From the NCBI GenBank assembly GCA_020073085.1, contig JAIQFV010000014.1, forward strand, positions 62,001 to 126,000: 64,000 bases of DNA. Direction: 5' to 3'. The position numbers and the translations under genes are program-made. Each line of letters starts with the position of its first letter. Positions within the stretch are counted from its first letter, which is position 1. This document shows, one piece after another, positions 33,825 through 43,391 of the stretch. Below the pieces are notes generated by a model. It saw only the letters and a list, made by a program, of their open reading frames with translations, had not been told where the DNA came from and searched no databases. Origin of the DNA: Terriglobia bacterium (lineage in GTDB: Bacteria; Acidobacteriota; Terriglobia; JAIQFV01).

Positions 33825-35429
33825 CTATCGTGAAGTTGCAGAAGAATTTTTCTGCCGATACAAGCTTGTCTGTGAGCCATCCGGCAAATCAAAAGTCGCT
33901 ACCTTTTGGAAGCGAAGAGGATCGCTTTCCACATCTCGATTGATCTCGGCGTTTCCGCGTGTTGTTCCCGGCTCGCCCTGGGAACCGGACTTGATCAGCA
34001 GATAATTCACTTTCGCAGGCGGGTCCAGTTGAGAAAATTGCGCAATCCGTTCGATCTGGATCGGGGTCGCCTCGAGTCTCGAATAAAGGATGAAATCAAA
34101 ATGATTGAATCGTGGCAAATCGGGCACGATCCCGAGTTGCGGGTCTCCGATTCCCTGCTGGCTTGCATCTTCTTTCGTACGCTTCAAAATCGGCAGGATT
34201 TTCCACTCCTCCCGGCGTGGCGGCCCGACGAGATGTTCATAGCTTTGCGCGTATAGATTCACTTGGACGGTCGGTGAGTCATAAATCCTGACCGAGTCCG
34301 GCCACGCCTTGATCCCGAAGGTGATGAGGCCGAATTCGATGCTGGCACTGACCACGAGCACTGCTGTCAGCGCGCGGCGCCAGACCGCCGACCTTATCTC
34401 GAACAGCCCCGCCGCAGTTAAAATCGCCAGGTAAGGCAGGCTCGCCACCGACATTCGGACTTCCCGATGCACCAGCGTAAACGTCATTATAGCCAGACTG
34501 CCGAACCCTCCCAAGTACAAAATCAGCGCGCGGCGCGGGAACCGCCTGAGTGAAATGAAAACACCCAGGAGAAGGAACAGAAAGGGGACGAACAGCATGT
34601 GAACCCGCGTCAGGGCGTCCAGGGTGTAGAGCAGCGAAGGGGCCGTCATAAACTCCGGTTGCTGCAAGACGTAATGCAACTGGCGATTGATGAGGAAATA
34701 CTCTCGAACATCTGACCAGTGTGGGGCATACCAGAGTGCGGCGCCTGCGATCCCCACAAGATGGGCCATCAGAAAATTCCTGAAGCGCACAGAGCGCCGC
34801 CGCAGGGGCGCCTCGTCGCGGGTAGCCATCTCATAAAGTGCGAACAGGGCCAGCGGTAGTGCATAGAAAATGAACCCGTGTTTGGTGAGAAAGCCGAGGG
34901 CGAAGGTCACCCCGTAAAGCAGGGAGCGCTGGCCCGAGGAGAAATTCTCAGTGGAAAGGTAGGCCCAGGCGGCAACAGCCACAGCAGCCACCAGCGAAAG
35001 ATCAAGAAGCGCCTCCCGGGCCAGCCACGCCATGACCGGGTACGTGGCGACCAGAAAAGCCGCGAGTAACCCCACCTGTTGAGAGAACAGCTTCCGTCCC
35101 ACCCCGTAGGTTGCCGCCATCAAGACAGCCAGCGGTATAAAGTTTGCCGCCGGCCCGACGTGAATAGAAGGATGAAATACCCAGAAGAAGATCCCCATCA
35201 GGGCCGGAAACAGGGTGGGATAATACTTCCCCAGCAGGAGGATCGATTTGAGGGTGGTCCAGGAGAATGAGGCGTGCTTAAAGGTCTCCCAAAAATCCAG
35301 AGCGGTGGTCAGATGAACCGCCATGTCCCATATCGGCGGACGATCATCGAGGGCGAACCAAACGCAATCCAGCACGACGATCGCGATGTAAAGGAGGGCC
35401 AGCAATGAATAGATTCGAGTCGGCTTCAA
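33825..35429 (-). CDS. Integral membrane glycosyltransferase, GT39/ArnT-like
   Basis: A 534-residue protein with about ten to twelve predicted helices. The first external loop has WDMAVHLTTALDFWET, matching the D-x-x-x-H-region of polyprenyl-phosphate-mannose-type GT-C enzymes. LAREALLDLSLVAAVAVAAWA is the usual second motif. Such enzymes transfer sugars from undecaprenyl-phosphate carriers to lipids or proteins on the periplasmic side. The C-terminal about 130 residues are soluble. Start is TTG at 35429 with GGAAAGACGAT upstream. The adjacent gene 34 bases upstream is a similar membrane protein, so the two are probably co-transcribed. Confidence 0.78.
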   Translation of the reverse strand: MKPTRIYSLLALLYIAIVVLDCVWFALDDRPPIWDMAVHLTTALDFWETFKHASFSWTTLKSILLLGKYYPTLFPALMGIFFWVFHPSIHVGPAANFIPLAVLMAATYGVGRKLFSQQVGLLAAFLVATYPVMAWLAREALLDLSLVAAVAVAAWAYLSTENFSSGQRSLLYGVTFALGFLTKHGFIFYALPLALFALYEMATRDEAPLRRRSVRFRNFLMAHLVGIAGAALWYAPHWSDVREYFLINRQLHYVLQQPEFMTAPSLLYTLDALTRVHMLFVPFLFLLLGVFISLRRFPRRALILYLGGFGSLAIMTFTLVHREVRMSVASLPYLAILTAAGLFEIRSAVWRRALTAVLVVSASIEFGLITFGIKAWPDSVRIYDSPTVQVNLYAQSYEHLVGPPRREEWKILPILKRTKEDASQQGIGDPQLGIVPDLPRFNHFDFILYSRLEATPIQIERIAQFSQLDPPAKVNYLLIKSGSQGEPGTTRGNAEINRDVESDPLRFQKVATFDLPDGSQTSLYRQKNSSATSR

Positions 35430-35463
35430 ATCGTCTTTCCGATCTTTTTGGGCGGCACCCTCG

Positions 35464-37536
35464 TCATGGGATGGAGACGTTGACTGAAATGCCCAAGGAC
35501 GGCGACTCCAGCAGGGTCAACCGAAGCGAGTAGCGCCCTGGTTGCCCCGGTGTTTCCAGCAGGATGGGCAACGACACGCGGTTCAACACATAAGGCAGTC
35601 GTAATTTCAAGCTCTGGCGGTAAACGACGCGTTGTTCCGAATCCAGCCACTCTACTGCCACAGGAGTCATGCCGACACGGGCATCAGGACGATCCGGAAG
35701 ATGAGGGAGCTGAGGATTTACCAGGTAATCAATGGATTGGGAACGAAGCCCGTCGGTCTGAAGGAAAGCTTCGATTTGTGATTTGCTCCCCGAGGGAGTG
35801 ACGTGCACGACGAGGTCCCACTGCGCGTCACCCAGATTCTGAGAAATCCTGAGGTGGGGCTGAATCGCCACCACTTCATCTCCGTCGGGAAATTCTTTGA
35901 CCCGCTTGAGACGGGTGCTTGAGTTCAAGAATGCTTGCCATACCTGGTTTTCCGGCAAAGACATTTTTTGGGAGTGCAAAACAATCGTCCTCACCCCGAC
36001 AACCTCAAAGGTATCCAAGGCATCTTCGGCAGGAAGACGACGGGCCGTCGCCACCAGATCATAGAAAGGAGGCGGAAAATAACCGCTGTAGCCAATGACA
36101 ACAGGCTTCAGATGATACGCCGCATAATAAGTATAGGAGCGGACTGTGGGCTCGCCTCCGTCCTCATGGAAGACGACTGGAATCTCCAGAATTCCTCCCG
36201 GTTCGCCGTAAGTTTTCAAAAACTGATAAGCGGACGGAATTTTGGTCCCCGAAACCTCTGAGAGCAAGGGGAGCGGAATTGACAAGAATTCCAGGCCGAG
36301 CAACACGGCTGTCGCCAGGCAGAGAGGGGTCTCACTGATCCTTCTGCCATGCGACCCGCACTTGAGTTTCAGCCATTCATAAAGGTGGATCCAGCCGTAG
36401 GCAGCCAGGACCGAAATCGAAGCGAGCAAGATCAACCCGGCACGGGCCGGCACGCGGAGCATCGAGAATCCGGGAAGTGGGTTGACAAACCATTTGTAGG
36501 GAAGGGGGACTTTGGTGACGTGTCCGGAAACCTGGAGGAAGGGTCCCAGTGCTACCAAGTAGCCTGCCACCGCTATCGCAAAGAATATCCTGACATGGTG
36601 ATCCCGGCGCGATCCCCAAGCCAGAACCACCAGTAGGATTGTCACAAATCCTGTGAAATAAAAGCGTTCATACGGAGGGGAACTCAGAGAATGAAGCAGC
36701 TTCCCGTAAATCACATTCGATGGAAAGACGGCGAACAGGTTGCTCCATAAATCCGATGAGAAATAGACCTTCAGTGATTCAGGAGGAAGGAAATTCCACT
36801 CTTGGTGGAGGTCGTAATAATGCCGAAGGAAAGGCGCGAGCAGCAGCATGGAAAAAACCATGGCGACCAGGGCTTGAAGAACCACCTTTCCTCTCCATTT
36901 CCCTGCGAGAAGGAAATAGACAACAAAATAGATTCCGAGCAGCGGGATGAGGTAAAGCGCCACATACACCGTGGTCAAATACTGCAGCACAAAAAAAAGC
37001 GCCGTGGCCATCGCATCCCGCCACTGAGTCTTGTGAAGCCACCGATCGAAGAAGAGGAGAATGAGCGGCAACCACATCAAGCTGAGCAACTGCACATGGT
37101 GGAGGTGGCTGAGACGAATGGGCGTGAATCCGAAGATGAACCCGGCTAACCAGGCGGCCGGAAAATGGTGTGTGAGATAGTACACCAGGGCCAGCATGCA
37201 AATTGCCGACAGAGGAAAAGTCAGAATTAGCGTAGAATTGTACGCGATGAGCGGGTTGTGCGTGATAGCGAGGATGGGGGCAAAGATCACCAGGTCAGGG
37301 AGCATCAACTCAGAAAGCGCCAGCGCATTGGCCTCGGGAAAGAAAATGTTTCCGTTGAAGAACTGGGAAGGCTTTGTCGCCAGCGCATGCGTCTCCCAAC
37401 TGAGAATCCAGACATTCAGGTAGGAATCGCCATTCTCGAAAATGCGGTCGCCGAGATGAAAAGGCAGGGGGTAGAGAAAAATGGAGGTGGCAAGGAGGTA
37501 TAAAAGGATTGCGAGGACAAACAGCCGTGCGCGCAT
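35464..37536 (-). CDS. Large integral membrane protein, GT-C-like
   Basis: A 690-residue protein with about ten to twelve predicted helices in the first 420 residues and a soluble C-terminal part. It opens with LYLLATSIFLYPLPFHLGD then GDSYLNVWILSWETHAL, a position where GT-C transferases carry a catalytic acidic loop. The RVPARAGLILLASISVLAAYG helix is also seen in YfhO-like relatives. I do not assign a precise reaction; glycan or lipid-linked sugar transfer is the likely theme from context. AAGGGTTC before ATG 37536 supports the start. First gene of the minus-strand envelope cluster. Confidence 0.65.
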   Translation of the reverse strand: MRARLFVLAILLYLLATSIFLYPLPFHLGDRIFENGDSYLNVWILSWETHALATKPSQFFNGNIFFPEANALALSELMLPDLVIFAPILAITHNPLIAYNSTLILTFPLSAICMLALVYYLTHHFPAAWLAGFIFGFTPIRLSHLHHVQLLSLMWLPLILLFFDRWLHKTQWRDAMATALFFVLQYLTTVYVALYLIPLLGIYFVVYFLLAGKWRGKVVLQALVAMVFSMLLLAPFLRHYYDLHQEWNFLPPESLKVYFSSDLWSNLFAVFPSNVIYGKLLHSLSSPPYERFYFTGFVTILLVVLAWGSRRDHHVRIFFAIAVAGYLVALGPFLQVSGHVTKVPLPYKWFVNPLPGFSMLRVPARAGLILLASISVLAAYGWIHLYEWLKLKCGSHGRRISETPLCLATAVLLGLEFLSIPLPLLSEVSGTKIPSAYQFLKTYGEPGGILEIPVVFHEDGGEPTVRSYTYYAAYHLKPVVIGYSGYFPPPFYDLVATARRLPAEDALDTFEVVGVRTIVLHSQKMSLPENQVWQAFLNSSTRLKRVKEFPDGDEVVAIQPHLRISQNLGDAQWDLVVHVTPSGSKSQIEAFLQTDGLRSQSIDYLVNPQLPHLPDRPDARVGMTPVAVEWLDSEQRVVYRQSLKLRLPYVLNRVSLPILLETPGQPGRYSLRLTLLESPSLGISVNVSIP

Positions 37537-37898
37537 GAACCCTTGTATGTGGTGGTTTTAGAGAGATCCGGTCAAAATAAAAAGGCGGCGTAGCATAGCA
37601 CCCGCAAATTCATGTCGTCAATCATAGTGAGAGATAAGGGGACTCACCGCGGAGGTGCGGAGATCGCTGAAACGAGCGGGTTTTTAGAAACTAATTCGGA
37701 GATTGCGCCGCCCTACGCGCGCGAAATTCAGGATTCCCTTTCAGCGTCCCGTTAGATAGTGGTTCGGGGTTCATTATCGAGGACGAAGTTTCGATTTCTT
37801 CCGGCTCCCTTGGCCTCTCGGCGGTGAGTGTTTTCTAGAATTTTAGAAAGGTTTAGACTTTTTTACTCCCAATGTCGTCTTCGAAAGTGAAGGATGGA
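37537..37898. other. Divergent gap between membrane transferase and ECF sigma factor
   Basis: No gene apparent; an ATG at 37872 in frame with the sigma factor has no ribosome site. TTTCTAGAATTTTAGAAAGG near 37830-37850 is a near-palindrome in front of the sigma gene, a possible operator, but no matching element was seen elsewhere. Confidence 0.4.
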
Positions 37899-38489
37899 AT
37901 GGCCATTGAGCGTGCCTCGGACGCCAAGCTGGTTCGACAAGCAAGAAAGGGCGACATCGCGGCCTTCAATGGGCTGGTGAAAAAGTGGGAGAAGGCACTT
38001 TACAACTTTGCGTTGCGGTTGACCGGGCACCGGGAAGATGCGCTCGACTTGGCTCAGGACGCGTTCCTCAAAGCCTACAATCAGTTGCATCAGCTCCAGG
38101 ATCCCGACAAATTTTCCCGATGGCTGTTCAAGATCGCCCTGAACCTGTTTTACAGCGCGAAACGCGGGTCGCGCGAAGGGCAGACGATCTCCCTGGACGA
38201 GGAGGTGGGGGACGGTCTCAACCTGCTCGACGCCCTCCCTCCGGAGGGAACCAGGAATCCTGCCGGCTCCGATGCCCTCATGTTCGAGCGGGAACGGGCC
38301 CGCGGCGTCCGACGGGCCATCGCTCAACTGGGCCCGGACCAGCGGGCGGCAATCATCCTGAAGATTTATTACGGCATGAAGTTTGAGGAAATCGCGGAAG
38401 TGGTTGATTGCCCGGTCAGTACCGTGAAGTCGAGGCTGTATGCCGCCATGGAAAATTTGCAGGAAACCTTGAAGGATTGGATTGCATGA
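37899..38489 (+). CDS. ECF-type RNA polymerase sigma factor (second module)
   Basis: A 196-residue sigma-70 group 4 factor. Region 2: LVKKWEKALYNFALRLTGHREDALDLAQDAFLKAYNQL and FSRWLFKIALNLFYSAKR. Region 4: LGPDQRAAIILKIYYGMKFEEIAEVVDCPVSTVKSRLYAAMENL. AAGGATGGA before ATG 37899 supports this start; 37872 is a longer alternative. An anti-sigma gene follows after 77 bases, then a secreted protein and the type II secretion operon. It might control that operon or envelope functions, but no target promoter was identified. Confidence 0.92.
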   Translation: MAIERASDAKLVRQARKGDIAAFNGLVKKWEKALYNFALRLTGHREDALDLAQDAFLKAYNQLHQLQDPDKFSRWLFKIALNLFYSAKRGSREGQTISLDEEVGDGLNLLDALPPEGTRNPAGSDALMFERERARGVRRAIAQLGPDQRAAIILKIYYGMKFEEIAEVVDCPVSTVKSRLYAAMENLQETLKDWIA

Positions 38490-38566
38490 GGATTTGGGGC
38501 GCGGTTTAGAGAAAGCAGCACAGCACGTCGCCGCTTCTTAATTATGATTGTTTGGAGGGGTGCAAT

Positions 38567-39244
38567 ATGAATTGCCAGGATTTTAAGAAAGAATTCATGG
38601 ATTTGGGACTGGGTGAGTTGTCTGATGATTCGCGCCCTGCGCTGGAGCAACACGCCGCCGAGTGTACGGCCTGCAACGCCCAACTCAACCGCCTCGTTGC
38701 GCTCGGGAATGTGTTAAGAAGGGGATGGCGCGATGAGGAGGTTCCAACCTCCCTGGTGTTTACCCCTGCGGTTTCCCCATCCACGTCGCGTTTCTGGAAT
38801 TGGTTGTTGACAGCCCCGAAGTGGGTGAATGCCTCCATGGCCGCGGCGGCCGCCCTGCTGGTTCTCGTGGCCACACTGTCCCTGGCTCGTGCCGATTTCC
38901 GTTTTGAGCATGGACAGTTTGCGCTGTCGTTCGGTCAGCCGCGTGGCAGCGCTCCATTGGCGACGACCACCCCCACCCCCGCCCTCAACGCCTCCGCGAA
39001 CACGTCGGAGATTGAAGACATCATCACGGCAAAATACGCCTCCTTGAGCGCCCAGGAACGGCAGCAATATGCGGCCATGCTGGACCACCTCTCCCAGCAG
39101 TTGCAGTCCCAGCGCGAGGCCGATCTCCAGAAGATTGGCGGGGCTTTCGATCAGGTCAAGACCGTCGTGTGGAAAGAAATGCAGCGCAATAACGCAATCG
39201 TCCAATATGCGGCCCAGCGGATCGCCACCAACACCAGGAACTGA
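38567..39244 (+). CDS. Zinc-finger anti-sigma factor with membrane helix
   Basis: A 225-residue protein: N-terminal zinc-finger HAAECTACNAQL (H-x3-C-x2-C) and a membrane helix near residues 85-105 (ASMAAAAALLVLVATLSLA). The periplasmic part holds a Thr/Pro/Ala-rich segment and a coiled-coil-like helix (YASLSAQERQQYAAMLDHL). It should anchor and inhibit the sigma factor encoded just upstream. GGAGGGGTG before ATG 38567 gives the start. Similar in plan to the anti-sigma at 28146 but with a different periplasmic part. Confidence 0.82.
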   Translation: MNCQDFKKEFMDLGLGELSDDSRPALEQHAAECTACNAQLNRLVALGNVLRRGWRDEEVPTSLVFTPAVSPSTSRFWNWLLTAPKWVNASMAAAAALLVLVATLSLARADFRFEHGQFALSFGQPRGSAPLATTTPTPALNASANTSEIEDIITAKYASLSAQERQQYAAMLDHLSQQLQSQREADLQKIGGAFDQVKTVVWKEMQRNNAIVQYAAQRIATNTRN

Positions 39245-39304
39245 CGCTTCTCAAGTCGATCGGGTGATTTTGAGCGCAAGGCGGGTCGAGTCAGGATAAT
39301 TCAT

Positions 39305-39868
39305 ATGAAAAGACACCTTTGGATTGGGATCTGCACGACCCTGTTGGTCATCCTGCTCGGTACCTCCGCGCTGGTGAGTAAGCCGGGCCAGGACCTCACC
39401 GCAATCAAGCAAAACATTGAAGTGTTCGAGGGGATCCTCTCGACCGTGCTTCAACAGGGTTTTCCGGATCCTTTTGCAGTGCTGGAAAAGCCGAAGGGAG
39501 CCTATCTGGATGGCTTTGGAACCGTTTTTTCATTTGAGATCGACATTGCAACGGTGAAGCGGCCGAACCTGTTTTCCCAGGCGCGATCCACGCCCGAAGA
39601 GGAAAAGAAGGCTTTCAACGAACGCTTACCGAAGTTGAAGGAATTGATGGAAAAGACCCTGGCTGAACACGGCGATTCCATGACCTCGATCGGCCCGGAG
39701 GAACAGATCGCGGTCGTGGCCCAGCTCTTCAATTCCGGTTTCCTTTCGCGACCCCTGGAATTGAAAACTGTTACGGTCCGCACAGCAAAAAAGAACCTCC
39801 TCGAATACAAAGCCGGGCGGCTGAATTACGAGGATTTGAAGAAAAAGATGGAAGTGTCGCAATACTAA
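39305..39868 (+). CDS. Secreted hypothetical protein
   Basis: A 187-residue protein with a signal peptide (MKRHLWIGICTTLLVILL...), helix-rich afterwards (IKQNIEVFEGILSTVLQQG, EEKKAFNERLPKLKELMEKTL). It is followed by a stretch ending in a short basic tail. I recognise no family. AGGATAATTCAT precedes the ATG. It lies between the anti-sigma gene and gspE, possibly in the sigma-factor operon; a part in sensing envelope state is only a guess from position. Confidence 0.6.
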   Translation: MKRHLWIGICTTLLVILLGTSALVSKPGQDLTAIKQNIEVFEGILSTVLQQGFPDPFAVLEKPKGAYLDGFGTVFSFEIDIATVKRPNLFSQARSTPEEEKKAFNERLPKLKELMEKTLAEHGDSMTSIGPEEQIAVVAQLFNSGFLSRPLELKTVTVRTAKKNLLEYKAGRLNYEDLKKKMEVSQY

Positions 39869-40033
39869 AGATCCATGTTCACCGCAGAGACGCGGATGAC
39901 ACTGGGCCTTTGCGTCTGGGCGGTAAATGGTTTTTCTCCTGGGCGAATTCCTCGAAGGGAATTCAAGACGCTGCGCTCCGAGCCCTCACCGGGGCCTCGG
40001 AGCGCGGCGTCGCGTTTAGAGAACGACTTCCGA

Positions 40034-41743
40034 ATGGTCGATATGAATTCCAAGACAAAACTCATCGGTGAGATTCTGAAGGAACAACACCACATCACGG
40101 ATGAGGATCTCAACCGGGCCTTGCAGCTCCAGGCGGAGCGGGGCGATAAAATTGGACGGCTGCTGGTCGAACTGGGTTTGGTTTCCGAAAGGGATGTGCT
40201 GGAGGCTCTCCGGGAGCAACTGGATCTGCCCCTGCTGGTCGCGCATCAGGTCCCCGAGGTGCCGCTGGATCTTGAGAATTTTTCGCCTCGCTTCATGAGA
40301 CAGACTCATTGCCTCCCGATCCTGCATCACGAGAACGAGCTGACCGTCGCTATGGCGGATCCGCTGGACCATGCCACGATCGAATCCATTCAGCTCTTCA
40401 CCGGCTTGCGGGTAAAGCCGGTCCTGGCCCCGGAGGCCGAAATCCTGGACTCCATCGAAAAGCTTTACGGGGCCGGCACCAACGCCATGGGAAGGCTGAT
40501 CGAGAACATGGAAGGCGAGCCGGGCGGAATAACGGAGGAACAGGAAAGCATTGAACATCTCAAAGACATGGCCTCCGAAGTCCCGGTCATCCGGTTCGTG
40601 AACCTGCTGATCTCCCGCGCCGTGGAACAGCGGGCCAGCGACATCCACATCGAGCCTTTTGAAAAAGACGTGAAGGTGCGCTATCGCATCGACGGCATTC
40701 TTTACAATGTGGAAACTCCGCCCAAGGCGCTGAAGGCCGCCATCATTTCCCGCGTCAAGCTGATGGCCCGGCTGAACATCGCCGAACGCCGTCTGCCCCA
40801 GGACGGACGCATCAAGCTCCGGGTGCTGGGCAAAGAGATTGATTTGCGCGTTTCCACTCTCCCGACCATGTACGGCGAGTCGGTGGTTATGCGCATCCTT
40901 GACAAGTCCGATTCCTCCAAGATCAATCTGAGAGCGCTTGGATTTCCCGAGCGGGAGCTTCAGCTGGTGGAGCAGATCACGTCCCGCCCTCACGGTATCT
41001 TTCTGGTGACCGGACCGACGGGCAGTGGGAAGACGACCACGCTGTATTCCGCCCTGCTCCGGATCAATCAGCCCGACAAGAAGATCATCACCATTGAAGA
41101 CCCCGTGGAATACCAGATGGATGGAGTGAACCAGATCCAGGTGAACCCTCAGATCGGGTTGACCTTCGCCAGCGGCCTGCGTTCCATTGTCCGCCAGGAC
41201 CCCGATGTCATCATGATTGGGGAGATCCGCGACCTGGAGACCGCCGAAATCGCCATCCGCTCGTCGCTCACCGGACACCTTGTTTTCTCCACGCTGCATA
41301 CCAACGATGCGCCCTCCTCCATCACCCGGCTTCTCGATATGGGCGTCGAAGATTACCTGCTGGCGTCCTCGCTCCTCGCCGTGCTGGCCCAGCGGCTGGT
41401 GCGCGTGATTTGCCGGGGATGCAAGAAGCCTTATCCCATCGACGCGAAGATCCTCCATGGACACGGGTTCGACGGGACCCGTTCCGGGGAGGTGACTCTC
41501 TATCGCGGGGAAGGTTGCGAGACATGTGGCTATACCGGTTACGAGGGGCGCGTCGGCATCTTTGAGTTAATGCTTGTCGATGATGCCCTGCGGCGGCTGA
41601 TCGTCACCAAAGAGGACGCCAACGTCATTGCCGCCAAAGCGCGGGAACTGGGCATGATTACGCTGCGCGAAGATGGATGGCAGAAGACCCTGCAGGGAAT
41701 AACAACGCTGGATGAAGTCTTGAGGGTGACGAAGGAAATTTAG
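40034..41743 (+). CDS. gspE: Type II secretion ATPase GspE (PilB-like)
   Basis: A 569-residue secretion ATPase that powers pseudopilus assembly. N-terminal domain with LGLVSERDVLEALREQLDLP (T2SSE_N type), then the ATPase core: Walker A GPTGSGKTTTLYSAL, Asp-box IEDPVEYQ, Walker B IMIGEIRDLETAEIA, His-box GHLVFSTLHTNDAPSS. The zinc-binding C-x2-C motifs are CRGCKKPYP and CETCGYTGYEGR. ATG at 40034 or 40043 is chosen; the open frame reaches back to 39875 but the extra N-terminus is not family-like. First gene of a block in the order E, F, G, H, I, J, K, L, M, C, D. Confidence 0.93.
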   Translation: MVDMNSKTKLIGEILKEQHHITDEDLNRALQLQAERGDKIGRLLVELGLVSERDVLEALREQLDLPLLVAHQVPEVPLDLENFSPRFMRQTHCLPILHHENELTVAMADPLDHATIESIQLFTGLRVKPVLAPEAEILDSIEKLYGAGTNAMGRLIENMEGEPGGITEEQESIEHLKDMASEVPVIRFVNLLISRAVEQRASDIHIEPFEKDVKVRYRIDGILYNVETPPKALKAAIISRVKLMARLNIAERRLPQDGRIKLRVLGKEIDLRVSTLPTMYGESVVMRILDKSDSSKINLRALGFPERELQLVEQITSRPHGIFLVTGPTGSGKTTTLYSALLRINQPDKKIITIEDPVEYQMDGVNQIQVNPQIGLTFASGLRSIVRQDPDVIMIGEIRDLETAEIAIRSSLTGHLVFSTLHTNDAPSSITRLLDMGVEDYLLASSLLAVLAQRLVRVICRGCKKPYPIDAKILHGHGFDGTRSGEVTLYRGEGCETCGYTGYEGRVGIFELMLVDDALRRLIVTKEDANVIAAKARELGMITLREDGWQKTLQGITTLDEVLRVTKEI

Positions 41744-41752
41744 CGGAGGCCG

Positions 41753-42082
41753 AAACTCCAAATTCCAAAGTCCAAAATCCAAATAAAATCCAAATTCCAA
41801 GAACCAAATTCCAGGTAAGAATGAGTTCCATTTACAAAATAGACCCTCGGGAATGATTCATTCTTCTTTCTCAATCCGCAAAAATGGGTCTCTGATTGAG
41901 GAACCCTGGTTTTGGATTTCCCTAGTTTGAAAATTGAAATGGAACATAGAGTTCACATGCAGAATTAGATAGATGCTAGGCGCAGGGAAGAGAGCTTTTG
42001 TTTGCATTTTGGTTTTTACTTGGAATTTGAGTTTTGGAACTTGGATTTTATTTGGATTTTGGACTTTGGAATTTGGAGTTTG
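41753..42082. repeat. CCAAATTCCAAAGTCC-type inverted repeat between gspE and gspF
   Basis: About 65 bases at 41753-41818 (units like CCAAATTCC and AAAATCCAAAT) are nearly the reverse complement of 42015-42082 (TTGGATTTTATTTGG, TTTGGAATTTGGAG). A 200-base spacer, including an AT-rich stretch, lies between. The transcript would fold into a long hairpin within the secretion operon. No gene fits in the 351-base gap. Confidence 0.8.
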
Positions 42083-42094
42083 CTTCTTAATAAC

Positions 42095-43309
42095 ATGGAA
42101 TTCTTCTACAAAGCCACCACCTTTGACGGCAAGCTGATGGAGGGTTCGCTCGAGGCCGAGAGCGAAAAGGCCGTGAGCTTCCGGCTCCAGCAGATGGGCT
42201 ATCTTCCGATCCAGATTGGGACCGCGGCCCAGGGGAAGCCCGTCTCGATCTCCCTGCCCTTCGGGCGATCCCGTCGCGTCCGCAACAAGGACTTGCTCCT
42301 GTTCACGCAGGAGCTGGCCACCCTGTTGAAATCCGGCTCGCCGCTGGACCGCAGTCTGAGTCTCCTTGTCGAGCTGAGCGAAAATCCGACATTGAAGTCA
42401 GTGACCCAACAACTGCTCAAGGACATCAAGGGCGGAAAATCCTTTTCCGAGGCCCTGGCAGAGCATCCCAAGGTGTTTTCGAAACTCTTCGTAAACATGG
42501 TTCGCGCCGGCGAGGTGGGCGGGTTCTTGAATGAAGTGTGTGAACGGCTGGCGGAATTCTTAGGGGCGAGCGAAGCCCTGCGCACCACCCTGGTCAATGC
42601 CATGATCTATCCGGCCCTGCTGACGGTCGTGGGAATCACCTCGATCGTCATCTTGATGACCTTTGTGATCCCCAAGTTCACGCAGATTTTTTCCGACATG
42701 GGCCGGGCCTTGCCCCTGCCCACCGTGATCCTCATGGATGTGAGCTATGGAGTCACCCATTTTGGATGGCTCATTCTGCTGGGGGTGGCGGCGCTTGTCT
42801 TCCTGTGGCGTCGGATTCTGGCGACCCCGTCGGGCCGCATGGGCTGGGATCAGTGGATTCTGCGGTGGCCGGTGCTGGGGGACCTTTTGTTGAAGGTTGA
42901 GGTGGCGCGGTTCACGCGTACGATGGGGACCCTTCTGCACAGCGCAGTTCCCATGATGCAATCTCTGAACGTTGTCACCGAAATCATCGGCAACCGCGCC
43001 ATCGCCTCCAAACTCGAGGGAGTGGCTTCCGGCATCAAGAAGGGAGAGGGGGTGGCCAAGCCCATCCTTCAGGCGCGCATGTTCCCGCCGCTGATGGTCC
43101 ACCTGCTCGAGGTGGGGGAAGAAACCGGGAAGCTGGACGCCATGATGCTTCAGATTGCCGACATTTATGATGGCGAAGTTCGCTCCACCATGAAAAACCT
43201 GTTGGCGCTTCTGGAACCGTCCATTATCCTCGTCATGGGTCTGATCGTCGGGATGATTGTGCTCTCCATCCTGACGGCCATCCTCTCGATCAATGAGGTG
43301 AAGTTCTAA
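42095..43309 (+). CDS. gspF: Type II secretion inner-membrane protein GspF
   Basis: A 404-residue polytopic platform protein of the GspF/PilC family. MEFFYKATTFDGKLMEGSLEAES at the N-terminus is typical. The two duplicated T2SSF domains are seen as FTQELATLLKSGSPLDRSLSLL and FTRTMGTLLHSAVPMMQSLNV. Helices occur near ALLTVVGITSIVILMTFVIP, LILLGVAALVFLWRRIL and the C-terminal IILVMGLIVGMIVLSILTAIL. ATG 42095 is the family start; the upstream 31 codons come from the repeat region. Confidence 0.93.
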   Translation: MEFFYKATTFDGKLMEGSLEAESEKAVSFRLQQMGYLPIQIGTAAQGKPVSISLPFGRSRRVRNKDLLLFTQELATLLKSGSPLDRSLSLLVELSENPTLKSVTQQLLKDIKGGKSFSEALAEHPKVFSKLFVNMVRAGEVGGFLNEVCERLAEFLGASEALRTTLVNAMIYPALLTVVGITSIVILMTFVIPKFTQIFSDMGRALPLPTVILMDVSYGVTHFGWLILLGVAALVFLWRRILATPSGRMGWDQWILRWPVLGDLLLKVEVARFTRTMGTLLHSAVPMMQSLNVVTEIIGNRAIASKLEGVASGIKKGEGVAKPILQARMFPPLMVHLLEVGEETGKLDAMMLQIADIYDGEVRSTMKNLLALLEPSIILVMGLIVGMIVLSILTAILSINEVKF

Positions 43310-43391
43310 GGGACGACCCCCGACCCATAGAGAGGACCCGGGGGCGCGTCTCGACCACCTGCCTGGCTGTGGCAGACAACAAGGAGAGAAC

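Noticed and set aside
40016-41464. 482-residue open frame on the minus strand inside gspE
   Set aside because: It is fully antisense to the highly conserved GspE ATPase core and shows only shadow composition (rich in H, D, G, Q).
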